Assembly (NCBI RefSeq): GCF_031732815.1
Contig: NZ_JAVMKF010000035.1
Location: forward strand, 1 to 47,333
DNA from: Accumulibacter sp031732815
Lineage (GTDB): Bacteria > Pseudomonadota > Gammaproteobacteria > Burkholderiales > Rhodocyclaceae
Length of the DNA: 47,333 bases
Direction of reading: 5' to 3'
Numbering within the stretch: the stretch's first letter is position 1; each line of letters opens with the position of its first letter. The notes beneath the pieces are model-generated. The model saw nothing but the letters and a program-made list of their open reading frames with translations. It was not told where the DNA came from and ran no database searches. Below are positions 1-8,904 of this stretch, piece by piece. The translations under genes were made by a program, and so were the position numbers.

Positions 1-12
1 GCGGTGCCGCAC

Positions 13-357
13 TCAAGCGCCGCCGCGGATTTGCAGCTCTGCCGAAAGGACACGGAAAGCCGCCCGGGACACACCGTGCCTCGCGCACGTGCTGCGCTGG
101 GGTACGCTGGCGAAGGTCGACTCGGCGCGGTCGGTGGTGCGCTGGTGCATCGAGTGCTCGACCAAAAAGTCGTACAAAACGAGCACGGCTTCGCAGTCCT
201 TGACGTGACTGTCGCTGGCCTCCGGTTATCTGGCCTGGTCGCTCTTCAGGAAGGTATTGGAGGCGATGATCGCCAGCGCTCGGGTGGGCGGCGCCATCCC
301 GACGATTTCGTGCAGCACCGCTCGGGCCTGTCCTGCACGCTCATGGAGAGTTTGCTA
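13..357 (-). pseudogene. IS256-family transposase C-terminal remnant
   Basis: Read on the minus strand from about 357, one frame gives the sequence typical of the end of IS256 (mutator) transposases. It has a segment like MAPPTRALAIIASNTFL, then a block ending VLYDFLVEHSMHQRTT, then DRAESTFASV, which matches the family pattern LRTTNPIESTFATVR. An in-frame TAA interrupts it where a Tyr is expected (QAR-stop-PEA), a TAG lies upstream near 355, and the part after FASV has drifted. The N-terminal catalytic half is absent. The next 220 bp, up to the ParA stop, hold nothing I recognise. This is a dead insertion-sequence fragment. The family call rests on recalled motif patterns. Confidence 0.65.
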
Positions 358-580
358 GCACGTAGGCGCGGTGGCGCACCCAGCGGCGCTGCGGGCGGCT
401 TTCGGGATCGAGCGGGTCGGGCGCCGCCCGTAAGCCGAGCGCCGCGGTCGCCGGGTTCGACTGGACGTAGCGCACACAACGGTATGAAGAATTGCCGATA
501 TCACCCTAGGCGAGAGGTGCACCGTAGCCGGCAGGCGACCTGCCCTGGCCGCGACCGCGCGACCGAAATTTCGCTGCGCC

Positions 581-1204
581 TTAGCTGTTCGCCCAGTCGA
601 TGATCGGCTGCCACTGCTCGACATCGCGCGCTGCGCGCGATGGGGTAAGGTCGAAAATCGTCATGCCGAGCATCGTCGTCTGGACGTAAAGCTGAGTGTT
701 GCGCAGATACGCGAGAACAGGAACGTCGAACCTGGCGAAGAAGTGCTCGAGTTCGGTGGCTGAGCGCGTGCGTGGGTCTACGCGCATTCCGACGACGGCA
801 ACGAAGGCATGCTCGTTGCGCACGGCCTTTTCTTCGAGCAAGGCGGCCAGGAAGTGGCGCGTTGCCAGCATGTCGAAGAGCGAGGGCTGCACCGGTACGA
901 GGACGCGATTGACCTGTTTGACGACGGTATCAAGTGCGCGGCCGTGCAGGCCGGCTGGCGTGTCGAGGACGACGTGCGTCGTCCCCTTCGGCGGTTTGGC
1001 CGTTTTTCCCGGTTCGATTTCCCAGTTGCGGATTTTCGGCAGCGCTTCAGGTCGCAGGCGCAGCCATTCGCGTGACGATTGCTGGCGGTCGACGTCGCCC
1101 AACATGACGCGATGACCGCTGCGTGCAAGGTGACCGGCGAGATTGATCGCCAGCGTCGATTTGCCCGAACCGCCCTTGGGATTGGCAACCAGGAAGGATC
1201 TCAT
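581..1204 (-). CDS. ParA/MinD-family ATPase
   Basis: This 207-residue protein opens with the deviant Walker A motif KGGSGKST at residues 10-17, typical of ParA/Soj/MinD ATPases that dimerise on ATP and position DNA or protein cargo. A Walker A' region (GDVDRQQS) and a Walker B-like VVLDTPAG follow. It is short, with no N-terminal helix-turn-helix, like orphan ParA proteins such as ParC/PpfA/VirC1. No ParB or parS is beside it. Its ATG overlaps the stop of the upstream TAXI-type gene (ATGA), so the two are probably translationally coupled. The cargo is unknown, and chromosome partitioning is unlikely from the context. Confidence 0.85.
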   Translation of the reverse strand: MRSFLVANPKGGSGKSTLAINLAGHLARSGHRVMLGDVDRQQSSREWLRLRPEALPKIRNWEIEPGKTAKPPKGTTHVVLDTPAGLHGRALDTVVKQVNRVLVPVQPSLFDMLATRHFLAALLEEKAVRNEHAFVAVVGMRVDPRTRSATELEHFFARFDVPVLAYLRNTQLYVQTTMLGMTIFDLTPSRAARDVEQWQPIIDWANS

Positions 1205-2544
1205 CGTTTCTTGTCCTCGTCATGGATCGCGGCCAAGCGCCGCAGCTTCTCGCGAACCAGGTTGATGTGTTCGCGCAAAGTGTAAAGCAGATCGGTAAAA
1301 GCCAGTGGAATATTGCGCGTGCTGGCGTCGTCTTCGATACGCTCGAGACGTTCGACGTAGCTCTGGTGGGAAAGCGGGTCATAAGCGGTGCGCAGTTCGT
1401 TTTCGAGGAACTTCAGGTCGCCGTAGCAGCGATAGATTTTCGAGCGGACGCGCCAGGTGTAGATCGTCGGGGCGAATTTCAGGAGCGGCAGCGAAATCAT
1501 GACAAGCGGCAGAATCATGACAAACATGCGCTCGACGAGAACGGCAAGCCAGAAGGGAAGGTAGCGCTGGAGAAACGGTGGCCCCGATTTGTAGTAGCGC
1601 TGCGCGTCCGGTGAAAGCAGGAAACTCTGGTCCTTGTAGTTGGGGAATTCGCCGGCGCGCTGAAAGAATCCCCCTTTGCCGTTGACCTCGGTCATCGCCT
1701 GCAGCAGCAGTGTGGCCAAAGCCGGGTGCAGGTCGTCGCGCACGACGACGTTGGCGGTCGTTGCCAGGAGAACGGTATCGCGTGGCGGCAGGTCGCGTAC
1801 CAGATCGACGACACCGCGCGGCAGTACGATCTTCGACAGGAAGGGGAAACGGCGCAGGTAGGCGTCGGCCTGACTGAAACTGACCACGCGCAGACCGGGT
1901 GAGCGCAGCATGACCTGGACCACCGGTGCTTCCTGCGCGGCGACGATGAACGCGGCATCGATCTGGCTCTGCTGCAGCGCTTCGGCCGCGGTCAGCCCGG
2001 CCAGGGGCACCAGATTCGGGCTGTTCGCTTTGATGTCGTTGGCTTCGAGCAACTGCAGCGCGAGACCGCGTATGCCGCTACCCTCTTCACCGACGGCGAT
2101 GCGCCGGCCGTCGAGCTGGTACAGCCGGTCTACGCGCTGCTCATTGCGGTAGAAAACCCAGACCGGTTCGTAGGAGACGCTGCCGAGCGAGAGCAGAGCA
2201 CGCGGGCGTTCGTCCTCGTTCTCGGCCGGCGGGACGATGCCGCCCTGGACGAAGGCGATGTCGGCTTCGCCGCTTTCCAGTCGCTTGAGGTTCTCGTAGG
2301 AGCCGGCTGAGGTGCGCACCTCGAGGGTGATTCCCTTGGCTGCGAGCAGCGCCGCGTAGCGTTGCGCATACGCGTAGTAGGCGCCGGTATCGCTGCCGGT
2401 ACTGATCGTTACCCGCCGCGGCGGCTCGGGTGCGACGAACTGATAGGCGACGAGCAGGCCGACCGCCGTCAGGAGGACGATCGGCCACGCCGTGGCCAGC
2501 ATGTAGCGCACCGCCACCAGGCGAGCGCGCAAGCGCTCGATCAC
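1201..2544 (-). CDS. TAXI-type TRAP solute-binding protein, membrane anchored
   Basis: This is a 447-residue protein with an N-terminal membrane segment (about residues 15-35). A periplasmic binding domain follows, starting ISTGSDTGAYYAYAQRY and continuing with SAGSYENLKRL and ADIAFVQGG, hallmarks of the TAXI (TRAP-associated extracytoplasmic immunogenic) family. A second hydrophobic stretch near residues 325-360 and a charged helical tail follow the binding domain, so both ends may be tethered. No TRAP permease (DctQM) gene is nearby, so it may sense rather than transport. The start is a GTG whose bases overlap the TGA of the upstream oxidoreductase gene. Its own stop overlaps the parA-like start, giving a tightly coupled three-gene run. 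Confidence 0.8.
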   Translation of the reverse strand: MIERLRARLVAVRYMLATAWPIVLLTAVGLLVAYQFVAPEPPRRVTISTGSDTGAYYAYAQRYAALLAAKGITLEVRTSAGSYENLKRLESGEADIAFVQGGIVPPAENEDERPRALLSLGSVSYEPVWVFYRNEQRVDRLYQLDGRRIAVGEEGSGIRGLALQLLEANDIKANSPNLVPLAGLTAAEALQQSQIDAAFIVAAQEAPVVQVMLRSPGLRVVSFSQADAYLRRFPFLSKIVLPRGVVDLVRDLPPRDTVLLATTANVVVRDDLHPALATLLLQAMTEVNGKGGFFQRAGEFPNYKDQSFLLSPDAQRYYKSGPPFLQRYLPFWLAVLVERMFVMILPLVMISLPLLKFAPTIYTWRVRSKIYRCYGDLKFLENELRTAYDPLSHQSYVERLERIEDDASTRNIPLAFTDLLYTLREHINLVREKLRRLAAIHDEDKKR

Positions 2545-3515
2545 GGCAGCAGGATGGTCGATCCGGTCAGTCTGCGGGCTTCCAGGTCACGATGTGCCTG
2601 CGCGACTTCGGCCAGCGGGTAGCTCTGGTTGACTTCGATCTGCAGCTTGCCGGTGGCGACGGCCTCGATCAGCGCGCCGCCCAGTGCCAGCAGGTCGGCG
2701 CGCTTCGCCGTGTAATGCATCAGCGTCGGTCGAGTCAGGAAGAGCGAACCCTTCTGAGCGAGGAGCAGCGGGTCGAAGGCCGGCACCGGGCCGGAGGCAT
2801 TGCCAAAGCTGACCAGCATGCCGCAGGTGCGCAGACTGTCGAGTGAGCCGGTAAAGGTGTCCTTGCCGACCCCGTCGTACACTACCGCAACGCCTTCACC
2901 GCCGGTGATTTCACGCACCCGGCTGACAAAGTCCTCGCGCGTGTAGTCGATCACGTGGTCACAGCCGTGCGCCGCCGCCAGCATCGCTTTGGCTGCGTTC
3001 GAGACCGTCCCGATCACCGTGGCGCCCAGCGCCTTCGCCCACTGACAGGCGATCAGGCCGACGCCGCCGGCCGCGGCGTGGATGAGGACGGCGTCGCCGG
3101 GTTTCACCGGGTAGGTGCGCAGCAGCAGGTAGGCGCTGGTCAGACCCTGCAGCATCATTGCCGCCGCGGTGTGAAAGTCGATCGCCGCCGGCAATTTGAG
3201 CAGGCGGTCGGCCGGCAGGCAGCGCTCCTGGCTGTAGGCACCGACCGGCCCGCCAGCGTAGGCGACGCGGTCGCCCGGTGCCAGATCGCTCACCGCATTG
3301 CCGACCGCAACGACGACGCCGGCGGCTTCCAGGCCGAGCCCGCTCGGTTGTGGCAAGGGATAAAGGCCGCTGCGGTGATAGATGTCGATATAGTTCAGCC
3401 CGACCGCCGCGTGGCGTACGCGCGCCTCGTGCGGGCCGGGTTCACCGACCGGCACTTCCTCCCAGGACATGGCTTCCGGCCCACCGGGGTGTTGCAGACG
3501 AATGGCGAATGGCAT
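2541..3515 (-). CDS. qor: NADPH:quinone oxidoreductase, zinc-independent MDR family
   Basis: This 324-residue protein matches E. coli Qor closely along its length. It has a GroES-like N-terminal domain with NYIDIYHRSGLYP, the glycine-rich GDRVAYAGGPVGAYS, and a Rossmann fold with HAAAGGVGLIACQWAKALGA as the NADPH-binding segment. The zinc-binding cysteines of alcohol dehydrogenases are missing, as expected for quinone reductases. It would catalyse one-electron NADPH-dependent reduction of quinones in the cytoplasm. A strong Shine-Dalgarno (GGAGG, 7 bases before ATG) supports the start. It is first in a run with the TAXI-type and ParA-like genes. The functional link among them is not evident. 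Confidence 0.88.
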   Translation of the reverse strand: MPFAIRLQHPGGPEAMSWEEVPVGEPGPHEARVRHAAVGLNYIDIYHRSGLYPLPQPSGLGLEAAGVVVAVGNAVSDLAPGDRVAYAGGPVGAYSQERCLPADRLLKLPAAIDFHTAAAMMLQGLTSAYLLLRTYPVKPGDAVLIHAAAGGVGLIACQWAKALGATVIGTVSNAAKAMLAAAHGCDHVIDYTREDFVSRVREITGGEGVAVVYDGVGKDTFTGSLDSLRTCGMLVSFGNASGPVPAFDPLLLAQKGSLFLTRPTLMHYTAKRADLLALGGALIEAVATGKLQIEVNQSYPLAEVAQAHRDLEARRLTGSTILLP

Positions 3516-3715
3516 GGCGGATCCTCCGTAGACGTGGTCTGACAGTCTATGCGTCCGCCTGCTTCTTGAGCAAGTGAAAAAAAGGGTGTGTTACTCGCCA
3601 CTTGTCGCTCACACTGAGGGTCGGTCCACAGGCTTGTCCACACAAACGGTGGGAAAGCGGCGCAGGGTGCGGCTTTTTTCACAGTTGGTTCGGCGGGAAC
3701 GGCGGCCGGCGGGGA

Positions 3716-5911
3716 TCACGTCGCGGTGAGCTTGGCGGTCGCCAGATGCAACCATTTCATGCCGTGCTCGGCGAAGTTCACCTGCGCCCGCCCATCGCTG
3801 CCGGAACCTTCGAGGGCAACGACAACGCCACTGCCGAAACGCGCGTGGTGTACGCTGCGACCGACGCGCAGCCCCCCGATCATGCGCGCCTGCGGCCAGG
3901 CCGGGCTGCCGACCCGGGCCGTGGATAGGCGGCCGCTACCGACGCTCGGCCGTTCGATGCGACGCAGCAATTCGGCCGGAAGTTCGTCAAGAAACAGCGA
4001 GGGCAGACACTCGCGCGTCTGCCCGTGCAGCATGCGCTGCTGGGCGTAGGTCAGATAGAGCTGGCGCCGGGCGCGGGTGACGGCGACGTACATCAGTCGG
4101 CGTTCTTCCTCGATCCCTTCGCCGGCGCGTGCCGCGTTCTCGTGCGGGAAGAGACCCTGCTCAAGACCGGTGATAAAGACCGCGTCGAACTCCAGGCCCT
4201 TGGCCGCATGTACGGTCATCAACTGAACCGCCTCCTGGCCGTCGCCGGCCTGATGCTCGCCGGCTTCCAGCGACGCGTGCGCGAGAAAGGCGGTCAACGG
4301 GTCGGCGCCGGCGACCGGCTGGCCGTCATTGCTCGCCTCGCCGTCGTCGCCTTGGTCGGCGAGGAAGACGATCGTCGCATTGAGCAATTCGTCGAGGTTG
4401 GCGAGCCGCTCGCGACCTTCACGGTCGTTCAGGTAATGCTGGCGCAGACCGCTGTGCTCGATCGCCAGCTCGACGATTTCGGCCAGCGAACGGCCTTTCA
4501 CTTGCGCGCGCAAGTGGTCGAGCAGGGCGGTGAATTTCGCCGCAGAACTGCCGGCCTTGCCGGGCAGGCCGGCGGCCGCCCGATAGAGGCTGCTGCCGGC
4601 CTGCCGCGCGGCCTCGGCAAGGACTTCCAGACTGCGGCTGCCGATGCCGCGCGGTGGGAAGTTCACGACGCGAGCAAAAGCGGTGTCGTCATCGGGATTG
4701 GCGATCAGCCGCAGGTAGGCCAGAGCATGCCTGATTTCCTGGCGGTCGAAGAAGCGCAGGCCGCCGTGCACGCGGTAAGCCACGCCGCGCGTATAGAGCT
4801 CATGCTCGAGGACGCGCGACTGCGCATTCGAGCGATAGAGCAGGGCGATCTGGTCGCGCGCGATTCCGCTGCCGACGAGCGCGGCAATCTCGGCGACGAT
4901 GAAGCGTGCTTCGTCGACGTCCGACCAGCCGGTGAACACCCGGATCACCTCACCGGCGCCGGCTTCGGTCCACAGCTTCTTGCCCAGGCGGCTGCGGTTT
5001 TGCTGAATCAGTGCGTTCGCCGCGTCGAGGATGTTGCCGTGCGAACGGTAGTTCTGTTCGAGCCGGATCACCTCGGCAAGCTGGAACTCGCGCTGCAGGT
5101 CGCGCATGTTGCCGATCTCGGCGCCGCGGAAGGCGTAGATCGACTGGTCGTCGTCGCCGACGGCAAAGAGACACGCGCCAGCGCCCTCGGGCGCGACACT
5201 GCCGTGCCCGGCGAGGAGTTTCAGCCACTCGTACTGCAGGCGATTGGTATCCTGGAATTCGTCCACCAGGATGTGGCGAAAACGCGCCTGATAATGGCGG
5301 CAGAGGGGTTCGTTGCGGCGCAGCAGTTCGTCGGCGCGCAGCAGCAGTTCGGCGAAATCGACCACGCCTTCGCGCTGGCACTGCGCCTCGTACGCGGCGT
5401 ACAGTTCGACGCGCCGACTGGTATATTGGTCGTAGGCTTCAGCCTGCGCGGCGCGTATGCCCTGTTCCTTGTGCGCGTTGATGAAATGCATCAGCTCGCG
5501 CGCCGGGTAGCGCTCTTCGTCCACACCCTGGTTCTTGAGCAGCCGCTTGATCGCCGAGAGCTGGTCAGCCGCATCGAGAATCTGAAACTGCGCCGGCAGG
5601 CCGGCTTCCTGGTGGTGGGCGCGCAGCAGGCGGTTGCACAGGCCGTGGAAGGTACCGATCCACATGCCGCGCGGGTTGATCGGCAGCATCGCGGCGAGAC
5701 GCAGTTGCATCTCCTTCGCCGCCTTGTTCGTGAAGGTGACCGCCAGAATGCCGTGCGGCCCGACCTGTCCGTTGGCAATCAGCCAGGCGATCCGCGTGGT
5801 GAGGACACGCGTCTTGCCGCTGCCGGCACCGGCCAGAATCAGCGCGTGCTGTGCCGGCAGCGTGACCGCCGCGCGTTGCGGCGGGTTGAGATGGGCGAGC
5901 AGGTCGGACAT
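3716..5911 (-). CDS. uvrD: DNA helicase II (UvrD/Rep-type, superfamily 1A)
   Basis: This 731-residue superfamily 1 helicase unwinds DNA 3'-to-5' in nucleotide excision and mismatch repair. Motif I is GAGSGKT (Walker A), motif II is VDEFQDTN, motif III includes GDDDQSIYAFRGAE, and motif VI is YVAVTRARRQLYL. The C-terminal tail (FGSGVVVALEG) is the UvrD/PcrA Tudor-like domain that binds RNA polymerase. The open frame extends 22 codons further upstream, but the conserved start MSDLLAHLNPPQ at 5911 is chosen because it aligns with the family and lies just after a TATAAT box. It is divergent from nirJ. Confidence 0.92.
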   Translation of the reverse strand: MSDLLAHLNPPQRAAVTLPAQHALILAGAGSGKTRVLTTRIAWLIANGQVGPHGILAVTFTNKAAKEMQLRLAAMLPINPRGMWIGTFHGLCNRLLRAHHQEAGLPAQFQILDAADQLSAIKRLLKNQGVDEERYPARELMHFINAHKEQGIRAAQAEAYDQYTSRRVELYAAYEAQCQREGVVDFAELLLRADELLRRNEPLCRHYQARFRHILVDEFQDTNRLQYEWLKLLAGHGSVAPEGAGACLFAVGDDDQSIYAFRGAEIGNMRDLQREFQLAEVIRLEQNYRSHGNILDAANALIQQNRSRLGKKLWTEAGAGEVIRVFTGWSDVDEARFIVAEIAALVGSGIARDQIALLYRSNAQSRVLEHELYTRGVAYRVHGGLRFFDRQEIRHALAYLRLIANPDDDTAFARVVNFPPRGIGSRSLEVLAEAARQAGSSLYRAAAGLPGKAGSSAAKFTALLDHLRAQVKGRSLAEIVELAIEHSGLRQHYLNDREGRERLANLDELLNATIVFLADQGDDGEASNDGQPVAGADPLTAFLAHASLEAGEHQAGDGQEAVQLMTVHAAKGLEFDAVFITGLEQGLFPHENAARAGEGIEEERRLMYVAVTRARRQLYLTYAQQRMLHGQTRECLPSLFLDELPAELLRRIERPSVGSGRLSTARVGSPAWPQARMIGGLRVGRSVHHARFGSGVVVALEGSGSDGRAQVNFAEHGMKWLHLATAKLTAT

Positions 5912-5942
5912 GGATCTCGATCGGACAGTCAGACAAGGTACG

Positions 5943-5948
5943 ATTATA
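5943..5948 (-). promoter_or_regulatory. Putative -10 box of uvrD
   Basis: On the minus strand this reads TATAAT exactly, about 31 bases before the chosen uvrD ATG, giving a leader of about 25 bases. No good TTGACA-like -35 lies 16-18 bases upstream, so the promoter call is moderate. Confidence 0.4.
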
Positions 5949-6003
5949 GCCGCCGACCACCCGCTCACCCGGTGCAATGCGATAATGCCGGGCCGACTTG
6001 CGA

Positions 6004-6017
6004 TTGATCCACATCAA
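6004..6017 (+). promoter_or_regulatory. FNR/Anr/Dnr-type operator upstream of nirJ
   Basis: The sequence TTGATCCACATCAA matches the FNR-family consensus TTGATNNNNATCAA at every fixed position. A TCTAAT hexamer at 6040-6045 could be the -10 element. With a start site near 6052 the operator centre falls at about -41.5, the classic class II activator position. This fits oxygen- or nitric-oxide-dependent activation of the denitrification genes nirJ and nirN that follow. Confidence 0.75.
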
Positions 6018-6039
6018 TGCCGGCGTGAGGTCCGTGTCC

Positions 6040-6045
6040 TCTAAT
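6040..6045 (+). promoter_or_regulatory. Putative -10 box of the nirJ operon
   Basis: TCTAAT matches TATAAT at five of six positions, at the distance expected downstream of the FNR-type box. Its implied start near 6052 lies downstream of the ATG at 6044 and upstream of the one at 6074, favouring 6074 as the nirJ start. Confidence 0.45.
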
Positions 6046-6073
6046 GCTTGGTCTTGCGTTGCCGGCCCTGCCC

Positions 6074-7267
6074 ATGTTTCGCCTTTCCCAGTACATGCAC
6101 GAACTCGTCGCTCCGGTGGCCGCCGGTCCGAAGCGGAATCCACCGGCGCCGGTGGTGATCTGGAATCTGATCCGGCGCTGCAACCTGACCTGCCGGCACT
6201 GCTACTCGATTTCTGCCGACAAGGATTTCCCGGGCGAACTGACGACGGACGAGGTCTGCTCGGTGATGGACGACTTGCGGCGCTTTCGCGTCCCGGTGCT
6301 GATCCTTTCCGGTGGCGAGCCTCTCCTGCGCAACGACCTGTTCGCCATCGCCCGGCGGGCGAAGGGCATGGGTTTCTACCTTGCCCTGTCTTCGAATGGC
6401 ACACTGATCGACGCTGCGAATATTGCTCAGATCGCCGACTGCGACTTCGATTACGTGGGTATTTCACTGGACGGCATCGGCCCGACGCACGACCGCTTCC
6501 GGCGCCTGCCCGGCGCCTTCGACGCGGCGCTGGCCGGCATTCGGCTGTGCCGCGACCGCGGCCTGAAAATCGGCGTCCGCTTCACGCTGACCCAGGATAA
6601 CGCGCACGATCTGCCGCGCCTGCTCGATCTGGTCGACGACGAGGGCATCAACCGCTTCTACTTCTCGCACCTGAATTACGCCGGCCGGGGCAACACCAAC
6701 CGGCGCGACGACGCGCAGCATCGCTTGACGCGCTGGGCGATGGATCTGCTCTTTGCGCGTTGCGCAGAGCACGTCCAGCGCGGAATCCACAAGGAGTTCA
6801 CTACCGGCAACAATGATGCCGACGGCGTCTATTTCCTGCACTGGGTCGAGCGACACTTTCCCGCTCAGGCGGCGCACATGCGCGCCCGGCTCGTCCAATG
6901 GGGCGGCAATGCTTCCGGCGTCAATGTCGCCAATATCGACAACCAGGGGCATGTCCATCCGGATACGATGTGGTGGCACCATGACCTGGGAAGCGTTCGT
7001 CAGCGGCCCTTCTCGGCGATCTGGAACGACCTCTCCGACCCCCTGATGGCGGGCTTGAAACGCGTTCCGCGCCGGGTTGCAGGCCGTTGCGGCGAGTGTC
7101 GACACTTCGACATCTGCAACGGCAACACGCGCGTGCGTGCCTACCAGTTGACGGGCGACGCCTGGGCGGAAGACCCCGGTTGCTATCTTGACGACGAGGA
7201 GATTGGCCTTGCTGCGGCTCGTGCAGCGGCGACTCCCCAGCGTCGCATCACCTTGCGGAGCCTGTGA
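6074..7267 (+). CDS. nirJ: Heme d1 biosynthesis radical SAM protein NirJ
   Basis: This 397-residue radical SAM enzyme acts in heme d1 synthesis. NirJ removes the two propionate side chains of 12,18-didecarboxysiroheme for cytochrome cd1 nitrite reductase. The CxxxCxxC cluster motif is CNLTCRHC near the N-terminus, followed by LSGGEPLLR. A second cysteine cluster near the C-terminus (CGECRHFDICNG and a final C in DPGC) fits the auxiliary Fe-S site of NirJ. The open frame begins at 6044, but the family start MFRLSQYM at 6074 is preferred and agrees with the predicted transcription start. Its TGA overlaps the nirN ATG, so the two genes form one operon. Confidence 0.9.
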   Translation: MFRLSQYMHELVAPVAAGPKRNPPAPVVIWNLIRRCNLTCRHCYSISADKDFPGELTTDEVCSVMDDLRRFRVPVLILSGGEPLLRNDLFAIARRAKGMGFYLALSSNGTLIDAANIAQIADCDFDYVGISLDGIGPTHDRFRRLPGAFDAALAGIRLCRDRGLKIGVRFTLTQDNAHDLPRLLDLVDDEGINRFYFSHLNYAGRGNTNRRDDAQHRLTRWAMDLLFARCAEHVQRGIHKEFTTGNNDADGVYFLHWVERHFPAQAAHMRARLVQWGGNASGVNVANIDNQGHVHPDTMWWHHDLGSVRQRPFSAIWNDLSDPLMAGLKRVPRRVAGRCGECRHFDICNGNTRVRAYQLTGDAWAEDPGCYLDDEEIGLAAARAAATPQRRITLRSL

Positions 7268-8853
7268 TGAAGCTTTTCCTATGCCTGCTCATCGCCTGCC
7301 TGACCAGCCTCTTCGCCGGCACGCCGCCAGCCGCCGCCAGCGACGCGGCCGGCCTTTATCAGGAGCACTGCGCGGCATGTCATGGCGAGCGGCGGCTGGG
7401 CGGCATCGGCCCTGCCCTGCTGCCCGAAAACCTCGAGCGGCTGCGCCAGCCGGAAGCACTCAGGGTCATCCGTGAAGGGCGGACGGCCACGCAGATGCCG
7501 GGCTTCGGCGACAAGTTGAGCAACGCCGAAGCGCAGCAACTGGTCGAACTGATCTACGCGCCCGTTGTGCCCGCGCCGCTCTGGGGAGAGCGCGAGATTC
7601 GCACCTCGCATATCGTCGATCGCCAGGCCGCCGCGCTGCCGGCGCGGCCGGCTGCCGCGCTGGCGGGAGTCGATCCGCTCAATCTCTTCGTCGTCGTGGA
7701 AACCGGCGATCATCACGTTTCGCTGCTCGACGGCGACAAGCTGGAACGTCTGCACCGCTTTCCCAGCCGCTATGCGCTGCACGGCGGCCCGAAATTCTCG
7801 CCGGACGGACGCTTTGTCTATTTTGCTTCGCGCGACGGCTGGATCAGCAAGTTCGATCTCTATCACTTCGTCGTCGTCGCCGAAATTCGCGCCGGGCTCA
7901 ATACACGCAATGCCGCGGTTTCGGGCGACGGCAAGTGGGTGATGGTAGGCAACTATCTGCCGCACAGCCTGGTCGTGCTCGATGCCGCCGACCTTTCCCT
8001 GGTCAAGATCATTCCGACCGTCGATGCCTCGGGCAAGAAGACGTCGCGCGTTTCGGCGGTCTACGATGCGGCGCCGCGCAAGAGCTTCGTCGCGGCGCTG
8101 AAGGACGTTCCGGAAGCCTGGGAGATCAGCTACGATACGCAAGCGCCGCCGATCGCCACCGGACTGGTGCACGATTTCCAATACATGGAAGGCGCTTTCA
8201 CGCCGGCGATGTTCAACCCGCGCCGCATCCTGCTGCAGGACTATCTCGACGACTTCTTCTTCACGCGCAGCTACGACGAGATTCTCGGCTCGTCGCGTTC
8301 AGCCAGCAAGGGACAGGTGATCCATCTCGACGTGCGGCGCAAGATTGCCGATCTCGATCTGCCCGGCATGCCGCATCTGGCGTCCGGGATTACCTGGAAC
8401 TGGCGCGACGCCGAGGGCCGGCAGCGAACGGTGATGGCTTCACCCAATCTGAACGAAGGCGTGGTCAGCGTGATCGACCTTGAGACCTATCAGACGGTAA
8501 AGCAGATCAGGACGCTCGGCCCGGGTTTCTTCATGCGCAGCCATGAAAACAGCCGCTACGCGTTTACCGACTCGATGATGAGCAAGGAACACCGCAACAC
8601 GCTGCAGGCGATCGACAAGACGACGCTGGAAGTCGTCGGGCAGATCAGGGCCGAGCCGGGACAGACGCTGGCGCACGTCGAGTTTACCCGCGACGGCCGT
8701 TACGCACTGGCCAGCCTGTGGGAAATGGACGGTGCGCTGGTCGTCATCGACAGCCGTACGCTGCGCGAGGTCAAGCGCATTCCGGCCCGGAAACCGGTCG
8801 GCAAGTACAACGTATGGAATAAAATATCGCGTTCTGAAGGGACCAGTCACTGA
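7267..8853 (+). CDS. nirN: Dihydro-heme d1 dehydrogenase NirN (cytochrome c-d1 fusion)
   Basis: This 528-residue periplasmic protein has a signal peptide (residues 1-25), a cytochrome c domain with heme motif CAACH at 35-39, and an eight-bladed d1-type propeller to the end. It closes with NVWNKISRSEGTSH, the ending I associate with NirN rather than NirS. NirN is known to catalyse the last step of heme d1 formation, introducing the acrylate double bond, with electrons leaving through its c heme. NirS itself would be similar in layout but longer and is not in the window. A GTG at 7264 is in frame, but the ATG at 7267, sharing a base with the nirJ stop, is the better start. Confidence 0.82.
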   Translation: MKLFLCLLIACLTSLFAGTPPAAASDAAGLYQEHCAACHGERRLGGIGPALLPENLERLRQPEALRVIREGRTATQMPGFGDKLSNAEAQQLVELIYAPVVPAPLWGEREIRTSHIVDRQAAALPARPAAALAGVDPLNLFVVVETGDHHVSLLDGDKLERLHRFPSRYALHGGPKFSPDGRFVYFASRDGWISKFDLYHFVVVAEIRAGLNTRNAAVSGDGKWVMVGNYLPHSLVVLDAADLSLVKIIPTVDASGKKTSRVSAVYDAAPRKSFVAALKDVPEAWEISYDTQAPPIATGLVHDFQYMEGAFTPAMFNPRRILLQDYLDDFFFTRSYDEILGSSRSASKGQVIHLDVRRKIADLDLPGMPHLASGITWNWRDAEGRQRTVMASPNLNEGVVSVIDLETYQTVKQIRTLGPGFFMRSHENSRYAFTDSMMSKEHRNTLQAIDKTTLEVVGQIRAEPGQTLAHVEFTRDGRYALASLWEMDGALVVIDSRTLREVKRIPARKPVGKYNVWNKISRSEGTSH

Positions 8854-8904
8854 TCGGGGTCGCGGCTCGCCCCGTACCGGAAAGGAAGGCCGAGCGACCT
8901 GCCG

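Noticed and set aside
360..580. Possible gene between the transposase relic and the ParA-like gene
   Set aside because: No frame on either strand shows a recognisable domain or start with a ribosome site.
3569..3604. CAAGTG/CACTTG inverted repeat after uvrD as a terminator
   Set aside because: The T run falls inside the loop, not after the stem.
3621..3640. Two DnaA-box-like sequences (GGTCCACA, TTGTCCACA)
   Set aside because: Only two loose matches and no AT-rich unwinding region or dnaA/dnaN nearby.
4025..6007. 660-codon open frame opposite uvrD
   Set aside because: It mirrors uvrD, has no family motifs and arises from high GC third positions.
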